Shown here: positions 17,541 through 26,302 of the stretch, one piece after another
How the letters are laid out: each line of letters opens with the position of its first letter
How positions within the stretch are numbered: the first letter of the stretch is position 1
NCBI GenBank assembly: GCA_964526785.1
Contig: CAZGMJ010000001.1
Span: 124,001-188,000 of the forward strand
Length of the DNA stretch: 64,000 nt
Reading direction: 5' to 3'
Origin: CAZGMJ01 sp964526785
GTDB taxonomy: Bacteria > Planctomycetota > Phycisphaerae > Sedimentisphaerales > Anaerobacaceae
Notes under the pieces: generated by a model
What the model was told of the DNA's origin: nothing
Database searches by the model: none
The model's input: the letters and a program-made list of their open reading frames with translations, nothing else
Translations under genes and position numbers: made by a program

Positions 17541-19091
17541 TCAGTCCTTTCCGTCAGAATATACGGTAGCGGCTTTCGACCAGCGGCCTCTTGCGTATCT
17601 GTTTACAGCCTGAACCCAGTAGCCGTGCCTGCCGGCTTTCATCGCTCTGGTGTCGATGTATTTCGTTTTATCCCCATCAACCTGAGCGAGCGTCTGTGTG
17701 ATTTCGCCTTCTTCGAATCTGCGTCGATAAACAATATAAGACTCGCTCTTATCGGCAGCCTCCCATGTCAATTCTACCCCTCTGGAAGTCCTGGCCGCCT
17801 TGACGGTTTGTACCTGCTCCGGCCAGTTGTCGGGCGGCCCGGCGGCGGGTCGGTTCGCTGTCAGTGCGTCGGGATCAAGAATGTAGTACTTGAGCTTGCT
17901 TTCGCCCCGTCCCGTGAAGAGCAGGTGAATCAGCCGGTCGGGAGTCTGGATCATACTCGGATCGGCGTCTTCGGCCGGGATGTCCTCGTGCAGCGTCAGC
18001 ACCTTGCGCCAGCTATCCGGGTCGGCGGGATCGCGGGAAATGTGAACGCGCATTCCGTTTCGACCGGGATGGGGCGTTCCAGCCATCAAGTGCCAGCCCC
18101 GGGCGGGACCACCTTCGACGTCCAGGCTCAACGCCGCCAGGCCGGCGCCGCCCCCGGCGTGAGGTCCGTTGGCAACTCGCAGCCATGTCGCACCGCGGTC
18201 CTCGGTTAGATAGCTTCCGCCGCCGCGGGTGGTGTAAAGGACTTTGCGGTAATCGGGCGAGAGGATAAAGAAGTCGCCGAGATAACCGCGCCCCTGCTCG
18301 AAGACAGGCGGATGGATGCTGCTCCACTCGCCTGCCCCGTCGGTGCATCCTGTGTAATTGTCGGGCGGTACAACGACTATTGCAGGCACGGCTTTGCCCA
18401 GCGAGCGGTCTCGAAAACGCTCGCTTTGCCACCATAGAGTACCATCGGGCATTTCTATCGGCGGATTCATCGAAAAGCGATAACGCCCATCGGCGGGCGG
18501 GCCCGCCCAGAAAGGGTCGTCCGTTGCTGGAAATTCAGCCGGTTCGGACCAGGTTCTTCCGTCGTCGCGGGAAAACATCAGCCGAGTCGATGATCGCGGT
18601 GGCGGACCAAGCCAGTATCCAGCTATGACGGGCGCGCCCTGCCTCGTTGGCTGATAGATCGTTCCAAAATCGATCTGCTGATCCTCCAGACGCTCCGGCT
18701 CACTCCATGTCTGTCCGCCCTTTTCTTTGCGGGAAAAGAAGATTCTATTGCCCCCCTCGGCTTCGCTGGGCCCTCCGTTCCACATGAAGATCATCGTTCC
18801 CTTTCGCGTCATGCAGAGCATCGAAGGGTGGTTGTACTGGACCGTCGTGCCGTCTGGCTCGCGGGCGGATGATTCGGTGATGTTCAGGATTTGCCTCTGA
18901 ACTATCGCGTCTATCCTCGATCCCGAATCGCCTGGTGCCGGGCCGCTCTGCCGTTCGACCCAATTCTGGGCGGGCGACATCTGCGCCGTGGTACAGGTCA
19001 ACAAGAAAACAACCACACTGCAAAAGCTGGAAATTGTGCCGTTGCCTGAGGAAGTTTTTCTGTAGCTTGGGACACGTTGAAAAATCTTCAT
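17541..19091 (-). CDS. Exported sialidase-like (six-bladed propeller) protein with C-terminal FnIII domain
   Basis: A 516-residue protein with a hydrophobic signal segment near residues 19-38. The body is a sialidase/BNR-type propeller with Asp-box-like repeats: SRDDGRTWSEP, TEDRGATWLRV and the degenerate GGQTWSEP. These mark exo-sialidases and related glycosidases, and also many non-enzymatic propellers. The last 95 residues form a fibronectin type III domain (VELTWEAADKSESYIVYRR). AGGAG stands 7 bases before the ATG at 19091, so the longer frame to 19151 is rejected. The gene follows the aminotransferase on the same strand by 66 bp. True sialidase activity is not shown. Confidence 0.8.
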   Translation of the reverse strand: MKIFQRVPSYRKTSSGNGTISSFCSVVVFLLTCTTAQMSPAQNWVERQSGPAPGDSGSRIDAIVQRQILNITESSAREPDGTTVQYNHPSMLCMTRKGTMIFMWNGGPSEAEGGNRIFFSRKEKGGQTWSEPERLEDQQIDFGTIYQPTRQGAPVIAGYWLGPPPRSSTRLMFSRDDGRTWSEPAEFPATDDPFWAGPPADGRYRFSMNPPIEMPDGTLWWQSERFRDRSLGKAVPAIVVVPPDNYTGCTDGAGEWSSIHPPVFEQGRGYLGDFFILSPDYRKVLYTTRGGGSYLTEDRGATWLRVANGPHAGGGAGLAALSLDVEGGPARGWHLMAGTPHPGRNGMRVHISRDPADPDSWRKVLTLHEDIPAEDADPSMIQTPDRLIHLLFTGRGESKLKYYILDPDALTANRPAAGPPDNWPEQVQTVKAARTSRGVELTWEAADKSESYIVYRRRFEEGEITQTLAQVDGDKTKYIDTRAMKAGRHGYWVQAVNRYARGRWSKAATVYSDGKD

Positions 19092-19157
19092 AGGTGAACT
19101 CCTGAGCTTTTCGTAGCGCCGCGGTTTTTCACGATTTACTCTGTATATCAATCGCTG

Positions 19158-20318
19158 TTAAATCGACAGAATCCGCCGCAGTCCCTGCACGAGCCTGCTG
19201 ACGCCTTCCTGAGCGGTGGCTTTGTGGAGGGCGCCGTAAGCGACCCGCAGGCAGCAGTCTGTCATGCCGAAGGTCATGCCCGGTATGACTGCGACTTTAT
19301 GTTCTTCGATCAGCCTTCGGGTGAGTTCCATGGGATCGTGGTCGCCGTGGACACGCAGGAGAAAGTAGAACGCGCCGTCGGCCCGGGGAACGGTGACCAG
19401 ATCGGATATCTTCGCTATTTCTTCAAGGAATATATGACGGATCTCGATCGTCTCGCGGAGTTTGTCTGCACAATACGCGCGGCCTGCTTTCATCGCACCG
19501 ACAGCCGCATACTGCGACACGACGGGCGGACAAATCAGGTTCGTATCCTGGATTTTGCGGACCGGCTCAAAGAGATGCTCCGGAATGACCATCCAACCGA
19601 TGCGCCAACTTGCAAATCCGTATGCCTTCGATAGCGAGAACAGCGAGATTGTGTGTTCGGCGGCCCCCTCTACCAAGCCGGGCGAGAAATGTTCGGTCCC
19701 GTCATACGTAAAATACTCGTACGGCTCATCGCTGATGTGGTAAACCCCGTGACGCTTGCAAATCTCATTGACGCCTCGCAGGCTCGATTCGGCATACACC
19801 GCACCGGTCGGATTGTTGGGGGTTATAGTCACAACCGCTCGCGTGCGATCAGTGATAGCCGCATCGATTCGCTCGGGCTGCAACTGATAATCGTCATCGG
19901 TCGGCACACATACGGCCTTGCAGTCGGCAATCGCAATAGCCATCTCATGGTTGAAGTAGTACGGCAGATTGAGGATTACCTCATCGCCCGGTTCCGTAAT
20001 CGCCAGGACTGCATTGACAAAGCCCATATTCGCGCCCGCCGTCACGACAATGCGCCTGCCTTCAAGATCAATTCCGTTTTCCTCACGGATCTTGCGCTCG
20101 ATTACACCAAGCAGTTCCGGAATTCCCTGAACCAGCTTATACTTGTGGTTCTGCGGATCATCGAGAAAGCCGGCAATCGCGTCGACAGCCTGCTGTGGCG
20201 GACCATAATAGGCGACGCCCTGGCCGAGCGAGATCGTGCCGGGATTGGCGCGGATCAACTCCCCGACGACGGGGATGATCGGCGTCTGAACGGATTTCAT
20301 CCGCTGGCTGTCACGCAT
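19158..20318 (-). CDS. Pyridoxal-phosphate aminotransferase, class I/II
   Basis: A 386-residue fold-type I aminotransferase. The N-terminal ISLGQGVAYYGPP, the PNNPTGAVY motif, the ISDEPYEYF segment with the PLP-contacting aspartate and tyrosine, and the Schiff-base lysine in SLSKAYGFASWRIGW are all present. It resembles aspartate/aromatic aminotransferases, but the substrate is not clear. GGGAGG lies about 8 bases before the ATG at 20318. The start is 18 bp downstream of the gnd stop, so the two genes probably share a transcript. Confidence 0.9.
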   Translation of the reverse strand: MRDSQRMKSVQTPIIPVVGELIRANPGTISLGQGVAYYGPPQQAVDAIAGFLDDPQNHKYKLVQGIPELLGVIERKIREENGIDLEGRRIVVTAGANMGFVNAVLAITEPGDEVILNLPYYFNHEMAIAIADCKAVCVPTDDDYQLQPERIDAAITDRTRAVVTITPNNPTGAVYAESSLRGVNEICKRHGVYHISDEPYEYFTYDGTEHFSPGLVEGAAEHTISLFSLSKAYGFASWRIGWMVIPEHLFEPVRKIQDTNLICPPVVSQYAAVGAMKAGRAYCADKLRETIEIRHIFLEEIAKISDLVTVPRADGAFYFLLRVHGDHDPMELTRRLIEEHKVAVIPGMTFGMTDCCLRVAYGALHKATAQEGVSRLVQGLRRILSI

Positions 20319-20336
20319 TGCCGCACCTCCCCGGGG

Positions 20337-21788
20337 CTATACGGTATACGTCGAAGCCGCCGTCGTCCCGCCTCTGCCGGTCCAGTTGGTGTGGAAAAAC
20401 TCGCCGCGAGGCTTATCCACCCGCTCGTACGTATGTGCCCCGAAGTAGTCGCGCTGTGCCTGTAACAGATTCGCCGGCAGTCGCTCGGCGCGATAGCCGT
20501 CGAAGAACGCAAGAGCGGCGCTCATCGCGGGCATCGGAATACCCATCTGGATTGCCGAAGTAACGACGCGACGCCACGCATCCTGGCCCTGCTGAACGGC
20601 ATCGCTGAAGAACGGATCCAGCAGCAGGTTGGTCAGCTTCGGATTGTTGTCGAATGCCTCCTTGATCTTACCCAGGAAGACCGAGCGAATAATACAGCCG
20701 CCGCGCCACATCAGGGCGATCCCGCCGTAGTTGAGGTTCCACTCATGTTCGGCCGCCGCCGCCCGCATGAGCTGATAGCCCTGGGCATAGCTGACAATCT
20801 TCGATGCATATAGCGCTTTGCGCAGATCGTCGATGAACGCCTTGGGATCGCCGTCGAACTTGACTTTGGGGCCGCTGAGAACCTTCGAGGCCTCCACGCG
20901 TTCCTCCTTGAGCGCCGACAGACAACGCGCAAAGACCGCCTCCCCGATCAGCGTCAGCGGCTGGCCGAGGTTCAGAGCCTCGATGGCGGTCCATTTACCC
21001 GTACCTTTCTGGCCGGCCGTATCGAGAATCACGTCGATCACCGCATTGCCGTCCTCGTCCTTGTATCCGAGGATGTCGCGCGTGATTTCAATCAGATAGG
21101 AATCCAGTTCGCCCTCGTTCCATTCGGCGAACACACCATGCATCTGTTCGTTGCTCATGCCAAGTCCGTGCTTCATGATCTGGTACGTTTCGCAGATCAT
21201 CTGCATGTCGCCGTATTCGATGCCGTTGTGAACCATCTTGACGAAATGGCCCGCGCCGTTCTCGCCGACCCAGTCGCAGCACGGATCGCCGTCCTCGGTC
21301 TTGGCGCAAATGGACTGAAAGATTGGCTTGACGTGTTCCCACGCCGGCGGCGAACCGCCCGGCATGATGGACGGACCGCGAAGGGCGCCTTCCTCGCCGC
21401 CCGAAACCCCGGTGCCGATATAGAGCTTGCCTTTGCTCTCGACATATTCGGTTCGCCGAATCGTGTCGGGAAAGTGCGAGTTGCCGCCGTCGATGATGAT
21501 ATCTCCGTCCTCGAGGTGGGGCAGCAGCTTGTCGATAAAGGCGTCGACAGCCTGACCTGCCTTGACCATCAGCATGATCTTGCGAGGCTTCTTGAGGGCC
21601 GCGACGAGTTCCTCGACGGAACGACAGCCGATGATATTCTTGCCCTTGGCCCGGCCGTTGATGAAGTTGTCCACCTTCGAAACCGTGCGATTATAACACG
21701 CAACGGTAAAACCCTTGCTCTCCGCGTTGAGAATCAAATTCTCACCCATCACCGCCAAACCTACGAGGCCCATATCTGCCTGTGCCAT
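20337..21788 (-). CDS. gnd: 6-phosphogluconate dehydrogenase, decarboxylating
   Basis: A 483-residue NADP-dependent enzyme of the oxidative pentose phosphate pathway, converting 6-phosphogluconate to ribulose 5-phosphate and CO2. The N-terminal Rossmann segment is ADMGLVGLAVMGENLILN. The substrate-binding block includes GTGVSGGEEGALRGPSIMPG, and the catalytic region has HFVKMVHNGIEYGDMQ with its lysine. The C-terminus (RDYFGAHTYERVD, FHTNWTGRGG) matches the family. Length is normal. AAGGAG is found 9 bases before the ATG. Confidence 0.97.
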   Translation of the reverse strand: MAQADMGLVGLAVMGENLILNAESKGFTVACYNRTVSKVDNFINGRAKGKNIIGCRSVEELVAALKKPRKIMLMVKAGQAVDAFIDKLLPHLEDGDIIIDGGNSHFPDTIRRTEYVESKGKLYIGTGVSGGEEGALRGPSIMPGGSPPAWEHVKPIFQSICAKTEDGDPCCDWVGENGAGHFVKMVHNGIEYGDMQMICETYQIMKHGLGMSNEQMHGVFAEWNEGELDSYLIEITRDILGYKDEDGNAVIDVILDTAGQKGTGKWTAIEALNLGQPLTLIGEAVFARCLSALKEERVEASKVLSGPKVKFDGDPKAFIDDLRKALYASKIVSYAQGYQLMRAAAAEHEWNLNYGGIALMWRGGCIIRSVFLGKIKEAFDNNPKLTNLLLDPFFSDAVQQGQDAWRRVVTSAIQMGIPMPAMSAALAFFDGYRAERLPANLLQAQRDYFGAHTYERVDKPRGEFFHTNWTGRGGTTAASTYTV

Positions 21789-21861
21789 GTTGTGTGTCTC
21801 CTTGCTGCGCCCACGCGCATCGATTATTCATTTCCGTTTGTGTGTAATTGGAATACGCTAT

Positions 21862-21882
21862 TTTGGCGATTCTCGCGCCAAA
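21862..21882. repeat. Inverted repeat upstream of gnd
   Basis: A perfect 7-base inverted repeat (TTTGGCG ... CGCCAAA) around a 7-base centre, about 75 bases upstream of the gnd start. Read on the minus strand it falls between a possible -35 (TTGCAT) and a weak -10 (AAAATA). It could be an operator for a regulator of sugar metabolism. Evidence is position and symmetry only. Confidence 0.35.
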
Positions 21883-22083
21883 TGCAACTGTAAACTCCGC
21901 CGGACCCCGCATAACCACCGGATTCGACCGGACATCCCAAAACGGATATGTATGGCTCTTTTCTCGCAAGCATGCCCTCGGGCCCATACCGTGGCCCAGA
22001 CACGCGCTTGGCTCAATCGTTATTCCGTGGTATGCTTTGTGATTGGGAATGGCGTCGTCTGAGCCAACCGGGAGATTGCCGAG

Positions 22084-23519
22084 ATGGATAAGAACGACAA
22101 GAAGCGTAGCAAGCCGGTGTGCCGAAGGGCCTGGTTCTTAATTCTCATCTTGCTTGCCGTTATTGTAGTCGCGGCCGCAGCAATATTTGCAGTACGGCGC
22201 AATAGTGTACGTACCCGGCTGGCTGCATTGCGGGCGGCGGGGTATCCGACGAGCTTTGCTGAGATGGAGGAATACAAGCGACTGCCTGAGGGGGCTAAGA
22301 ACGCGGCGGGCTTGTATACCGAGGCTTTCAACGTGTTTGTGCGACCAAGCGATGCGAATGTGCCTATATTCCCAGAAGGGACAGAGCTACCCGCCAGAGG
22401 AGAGCCTTTGCCAAAGGCAATGGCGGAGGCCATATCGGAATATCTGGAGGAGAGTCAGGAGTGTCTCGCCCTGCTGCGGAAGGCCGGTGAAATCGAGCAT
22501 TGCCGGTATGAATTTGACTATGCGACTGGTACGGCGCCGCATCTGCCGGAAGCGAGAGAGTGCGCGAAGTGGCAGCGGTTTTCTATGGCGACAAAAGTGA
22601 TGCCACAACCGCATTGGCCCACATTCATGATGGATTGAGGCTTGCCGATTCACTCGGCAGTAAGCCATACTTGATTTGTCATCTTGCGCGAGTTGGCTGC
22701 ATCGGGTTGTCCCTATCAGGGCTGGAGCGAACGTTGAGCGTGACGGCGTTTTCGTATGGGCAGTTGAGACAATTGGAAAAGACGCTGTCGTGGACTGAAT
22801 CGACGCTCGATATGACCGGCGCGCTGGTAACTGAGCGAGCCGAGGTGATCGAGATATTCCGAGATCCATCGCTGCTGCCAGAGATGGAGGACATTACCAG
22901 ATGGATGAGGATTCCGGTTATCGGCAGGACCGGTCTCATCGCCTATTTGGACTACGCGGCCAATTGCATGGAGGCTCTGAAGCTACCGGGCATGCACCGG
23001 ATAGCGAGGCTGCGTGAGATAGACGAGGATATGCAGAACCTTTCTTTCGTACACGTTGCGGGTAAGATGATGGCGCCGGCGATGGCGCGTGTCGCCGAGG
23101 TTGATCTGCGATGCAGGGCACATATCGGGCTGGCGAGGACTGCGCTGGCGATTGAACGGTATCGACTGGTGAAGGGGGAATTGCCGGAGCGTCTGGAGGA
23201 GCTTGTGGGAGAGTATCTGGAGGGGGTGCCGATTGATCCCTTTGACGGCAAACCGATCAAGTACAAGCGGACCCAGCCGGGATACGTGCTTTGGAGCATC
23301 GGAGAGGACGGCGAAGATAACGGTGGCGTCGAGAGAGACAAGGAGAAAAGGGACCAGCCCTGGGATGTGACTTTTATCGTGACGCGACGAAGGATACGGC
23401 ACATGTTGTCATCTCGACCGGAACAAATCCCGACTTGTCGGGATGAGTGCAGTGGAGGAATCTGGTTGCGACAATCAAGACAATGTCACGCCGGTTGCAT
23501 GCGCCTTACCGATGCGTAG
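22084..23519 (+). pseudogene. Frameshifted membrane-anchored planctomycete protein of unknown function
   Basis: Two overlapping frames together make one recognisable protein. The first (22084-22638) has a basic start, one membrane helix at about 17-36 (FLILILLAVIVVAAAAIFAV) and a helical region ending at EARECAK. The sequence then loses phase near 22565-22575, and the other frame continues with AAVFYGDKSDATTALAHIHD and on to 23519. Near the end there is a pattern (VPIDPFDGKPIKYKR, VLWSIGEDGEDNGG) common in planctomycete paralogous families and reminiscent of pseudopilin-like C-termini. The shift is consistent with one lost base, by mutation or sequencing error. The final 39 residues come from a repeat element that has replaced the natural stop. 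Function unknown. Confidence 0.75.
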
Positions 23520-23612
23520 CCGGACCCCTCGACTTCGCTCGGGGTGACAAGGGGCACCGCGCGTGGGGCGACAAAGGGTGTTGTGCTCCGGGTGATAAAG
23601 TGTGCTGTGCTC
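23407..23612. repeat. Dispersed palindromic repeat element with three 24-bp tandem units
   Basis: The segment begins with TCATCTCGACCGGAACAAAT and contains a perfect hairpin (23427-23444, arms ATCCCGAC and GTCGGGAT), then a GTGGAGGAATCT stretch and a second hairpin-prone block (CCCCTCGACTTCGCTCGGGG, 23525-23544). From 23541 three imperfect 24-bp tandem copies follow (23541-23564, 23565-23588, 23589-23612). Such segments, translated falsely as HPERSRG-type peptides, are familiar as dispersed intergenic repeats in many environmental bacterial genomes. No transposase is present. It enters the 3' end of the upstream gene. Confidence 0.65.
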
Positions 23613-23662
23613 CAAATTACAGTAAGCGGCCCGCTTCTTTGGAATGCGTATTCCGACATGCG

Positions 23663-24934
23663 TTAATTGTCTCTCAGTCTGCGGTTCTCTGCTATGATGC
23701 GTTTTCGCTGTTGCTGGCTCAGGCCCTGCTGATAATAGACATCGGGTTTGTGGTAGACGTGATGTTTCTTCATTTGCGGATCGTTCAGGTCTCGGCTCAG
23801 ATCGCAATCGAATCGCACCAGGGCCGCGTGGTTTTTGTCCCAGGTCGTGACGTTTATGAAATGCGACAGTCCCCAGGTGATGCCCCTGCCGTTCTTTGTA
23901 TCAGTGAAGGCGTCGGGCACGAAGGGGCCGGCGGCGGTCGGCATGAGTTCGACAATCGAGGCTATCTCGAAATTCACGCCGTCTTCGGCAAACTGTACAG
24001 TATTGTGCTCGTTGCCGTCCTTGATCACCAGAGCGGCAATTCCGCCCTTGAATGGGAACAGCGTGGTTTCGTGTCCGGAGCTGATCACCGGGTTCAGCGG
24101 GTGCTTACTGAATGGGCCGAGAGGATGATCGGCGATTGCCAGGCCCTGCATACGCACCAGGCGAGGATCGCCGTCGCAATCGGATTTATAGTAGAGGTGT
24201 ATTTTGCCTCTGTATACGAGGGGGTAGGGGTCGTGAATGGAGTACTGATCCCACTCGCCCTTTGCTCCGTTCGGGATGACGATCTTATTGTATGGGGTCC
24301 AGGGGCCGTCCGGAGAGTCCGCATAGGAGACGGCCACGGGGCAGTCGTCGCCGCGCGTGCCGCTGGCCTCCACGAATCCCTGGTAATAGAGGTAGTACTT
24401 ACCCTTCCAAACCAGAATGTCCGTCGTCGTCACCGAGCGCCATCCCACTTGCGGCTTGGCCGGGCGCGGTACTGCGACTCCCTGTTCCTTCCATCTGAAA
24501 CCGTCATCGCTGGTGGCATACCATATATCCGCCAAATCCCAATCGGTAGAGGCAATGGTATCGGTGCATCTTTTCGGGCCCTGCGGAGGGGTGGGCGTGT
24601 GACGATGAGTGTACCACACGTAGTATTTGCCGTTGGCAAAGATCACTTTGGAGGGATCGCGACGGGAGATGGTCCCGTCATGGCCGTTGTAATCAAAGCC
24701 TTGGAGTCTCGTATACTTGAATTGAGAATACAACTCGTTGCGTTCCGGCCGGGGCGCCGGATAAGCCGTGTAATTGCGTTCCAAAGCCGCACTCAAGGCC
24801 CGATCTGGCCTCTCTTTGGGCAGCATATAAGGGAATCCATCTGGCTCCTGGCTGCCGGCGCGACATGGATGTAAGCCGAAAGGCATCGATGCGATGACTG
24901 CGCACAGTCCAAAGATAGCTGTAACTGATCTCAT
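23663..24934 (-). CDS. GH117-like glycoside hydrolase (neoagaro-oligosaccharide hydrolase type)
   Basis: A five-bladed propeller glycosidase of about 423 residues with a hydrophobic N-terminal signal (SVTAIFGLCAVIASMPFG). The motifs RRDPSKVIFANGKYYVWYTH, DWDLADIWYATSDDG, TDILVWKGKYYLYYQGF, YADSPDGPWTPYN and WDQYSIHDPYPLVYRGKIHL match the GH117 family. Characterised members release 3,6-anhydro-L-galactose from neoagarobiose ends. GH43-like enzymes are the main alternative. The start is uncertain: ATG at 24934 or 24952 (both without a strong ribosome site), or a longer frame to 25096 that would overlap the upstream gene. It is last in the uxuB-sulfatase-HAD-larA-like operon. Confidence 0.75.
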   Translation of the reverse strand: MRSVTAIFGLCAVIASMPFGLHPCRAGSQEPDGFPYMLPKERPDRALSAALERNYTAYPAPRPERNELYSQFKYTRLQGFDYNGHDGTISRRDPSKVIFANGKYYVWYTHRHTPTPPQGPKRCTDTIASTDWDLADIWYATSDDGFRWKEQGVAVPRPAKPQVGWRSVTTTDILVWKGKYYLYYQGFVEASGTRGDDCPVAVSYADSPDGPWTPYNKIVIPNGAKGEWDQYSIHDPYPLVYRGKIHLYYKSDCDGDPRLVRMQGLAIADHPLGPFSKHPLNPVISSGHETTLFPFKGGIAALVIKDGNEHNTVQFAEDGVNFEIASIVELMPTAAGPFVPDAFTDTKNGRGITWGLSHFINVTTWDKNHAALVRFDCDLSRDLNDPQMKKHHVYHKPDVYYQQGLSQQQRKRIIAENRRLRDN

Positions 24935-25025
24935 ATTACCAATTGCTGCCATAAACCACCGTGGACTCCACACAACAGGCGTTAATCTGGTAAAAACGCC
25001 ACGACCATGCCCTAAAAAAGCACCG

Positions 25026-26294
25026 TCACGCATTGAATCTGTCTTTCGATGACCAAAGGCCAAGGCCGGGATTGGAAATGAAGAATATCTCTTCACCGCC
25101 CACGGTGTTGAAGCCGTCCTTAAGCTGCTTGGGGTCGTACTTCTGCATCATTGTCTTCGGATCGGCGTACCGGAAATTGGCTGCCTCGATCTGCTCTCTT
25201 GTAAGCGAGCCCGGACAGTACGTGACCGTGAAGCGTCCCTCGGGCGAGCCATGAATCAAATGAGCCGCCGCACTGAGATTGGACCGCAGATCCTCATTCT
25301 CGTCGATCAGTTGCAGGGTCTTCTCGCTGCCGCGGTAGCCGTACTTGCGAATGAGGGTGTCGATCTCCTTGTCTTCGCCGAATTCCCGCACGCCCGGGGC
25401 GAGCACGATCAGCTCTCCGCCGTCGGCCATCGCCATACGGGTCCGATAGATGCTCTTGTTCCCCAGCCATGTACTCTTGAATTCCTCCGGCTCGAGGTAC
25501 ACAACCACCTTCTTGAGCGGCTCATCCAGCATCGTGAAGTTCACCTTCAGCGACAGCTCGCTCGCCCGTTCGAAACACTCGATGTCATCGCCGATGAACA
25601 AACCTCGCGTAACCTGGCCGGCATCCGTCGCAGCCACCACCGTATGCACGTAAATGATCGGCAGGTCCTTTGCAAAATGATCGGATGCGTAGTTCAGCAC
25701 CCGCCGAACGGGCGTATCGCTGCGCCCCATCGTTCGTTCGATGCCGTACACCGCACCGAGAAAGTGGCTCTTATTGATGCCGTCGGCGCCGCCCGTACCG
25801 ACGAAGATGTTCTTGTTATAGTTTGCCATGCCCACCACTTCGTGTGGCACAACCTGTCCGATCGAGAGAATCAGGTCAAAATCGCCTTCGACGAGCAATT
25901 TATCAACCTGCGCGGGCCAGGAGAAGTCGAGCTTGCCCTCGCTGACGTCGTTGACAAATTCGCCGGGCACTTCACCCAGCGTCGCGATACCGGACCGCCA
26001 ATCGTGCATGCGGAAAAGATCGACCGGCACATCGCCGTACATCCGCTTAATCTCCGGCTCGGTCATCGGAAAATGCGTTCCGATCGCGGGCAGGATGTCC
26101 GTCATTGCATCGCCGCAATACTGCCACGCAAACCGCGTCAATTCGCCGGCCCGTGAGTAGAATCGCGTGATATCCGGCGGCACCGCCAGTACTTTCCGCC
26201 TCTTCCCCAGTCTGTCGAGGGCTTCGGTCAGGCCGTTCTTCAAATCCTCGACCGTCAGATTGTCGGTTTCGCTTCCGCGACTGTAATAGAGCAT
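25026..26294 (-). CDS. LarA-like nickel-pincer racemase/epimerase (DUF2088 family)
   Basis: A 422-residue protein of the lactate-racemase superfamily. The N-terminal domain has VPPDITRFYSRAGELT (the family's D-x-T-R motif) and GTHFPMTEPEIKRMYGD with its histidine. The central part has GQVVPHEVVGMANYNKN and ADGINKSHFLGAVYGIERT, holding the histidine and lysine expected near the nickel-pincer cofactor. Known members interconvert lactate, malate or sugar acids. In this operon, between UxuB and a GH117-like enzyme, an aldonate or uronate-derived substrate is more likely than lactate (inference). No larB/C/E cofactor genes are visible. AGGAG lies 7 bases before the ATG, and the HAD gene ends 8 bp upstream. 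Confidence 0.85.
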   Translation of the reverse strand: MLYYSRGSETDNLTVEDLKNGLTEALDRLGKRRKVLAVPPDITRFYSRAGELTRFAWQYCGDAMTDILPAIGTHFPMTEPEIKRMYGDVPVDLFRMHDWRSGIATLGEVPGEFVNDVSEGKLDFSWPAQVDKLLVEGDFDLILSIGQVVPHEVVGMANYNKNIFVGTGGADGINKSHFLGAVYGIERTMGRSDTPVRRVLNYASDHFAKDLPIIYVHTVVAATDAGQVTRGLFIGDDIECFERASELSLKVNFTMLDEPLKKVVVYLEPEEFKSTWLGNKSIYRTRMAMADGGELIVLAPGVREFGEDKEIDTLIRKYGYRGSEKTLQLIDENEDLRSNLSAAAHLIHGSPEGRFTVTYCPGSLTREQIEAANFRYADPKTMMQKYDPKQLKDGFNTVGGEEIFFISNPGLGLWSSKDRFNA

Positions 26295-26302
26295 AATGGC
26301 TC

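Noticed and set aside
17341..17613. A 90-codon plus-strand frame running into the sialidase-like gene
   Set aside because: Overlaps a supported gene on the other strand and lacks motifs.
23541..23612. Possible CRISPR array
   Set aside because: Only three adjacent 24-bp copies without spacers, and no cas genes anywhere in the window.
23475..23807. A 110-codon minus-strand frame with HPERSRG-type sequence
   Set aside because: It translates a dispersed repeat; such peptides are well-known false genes.
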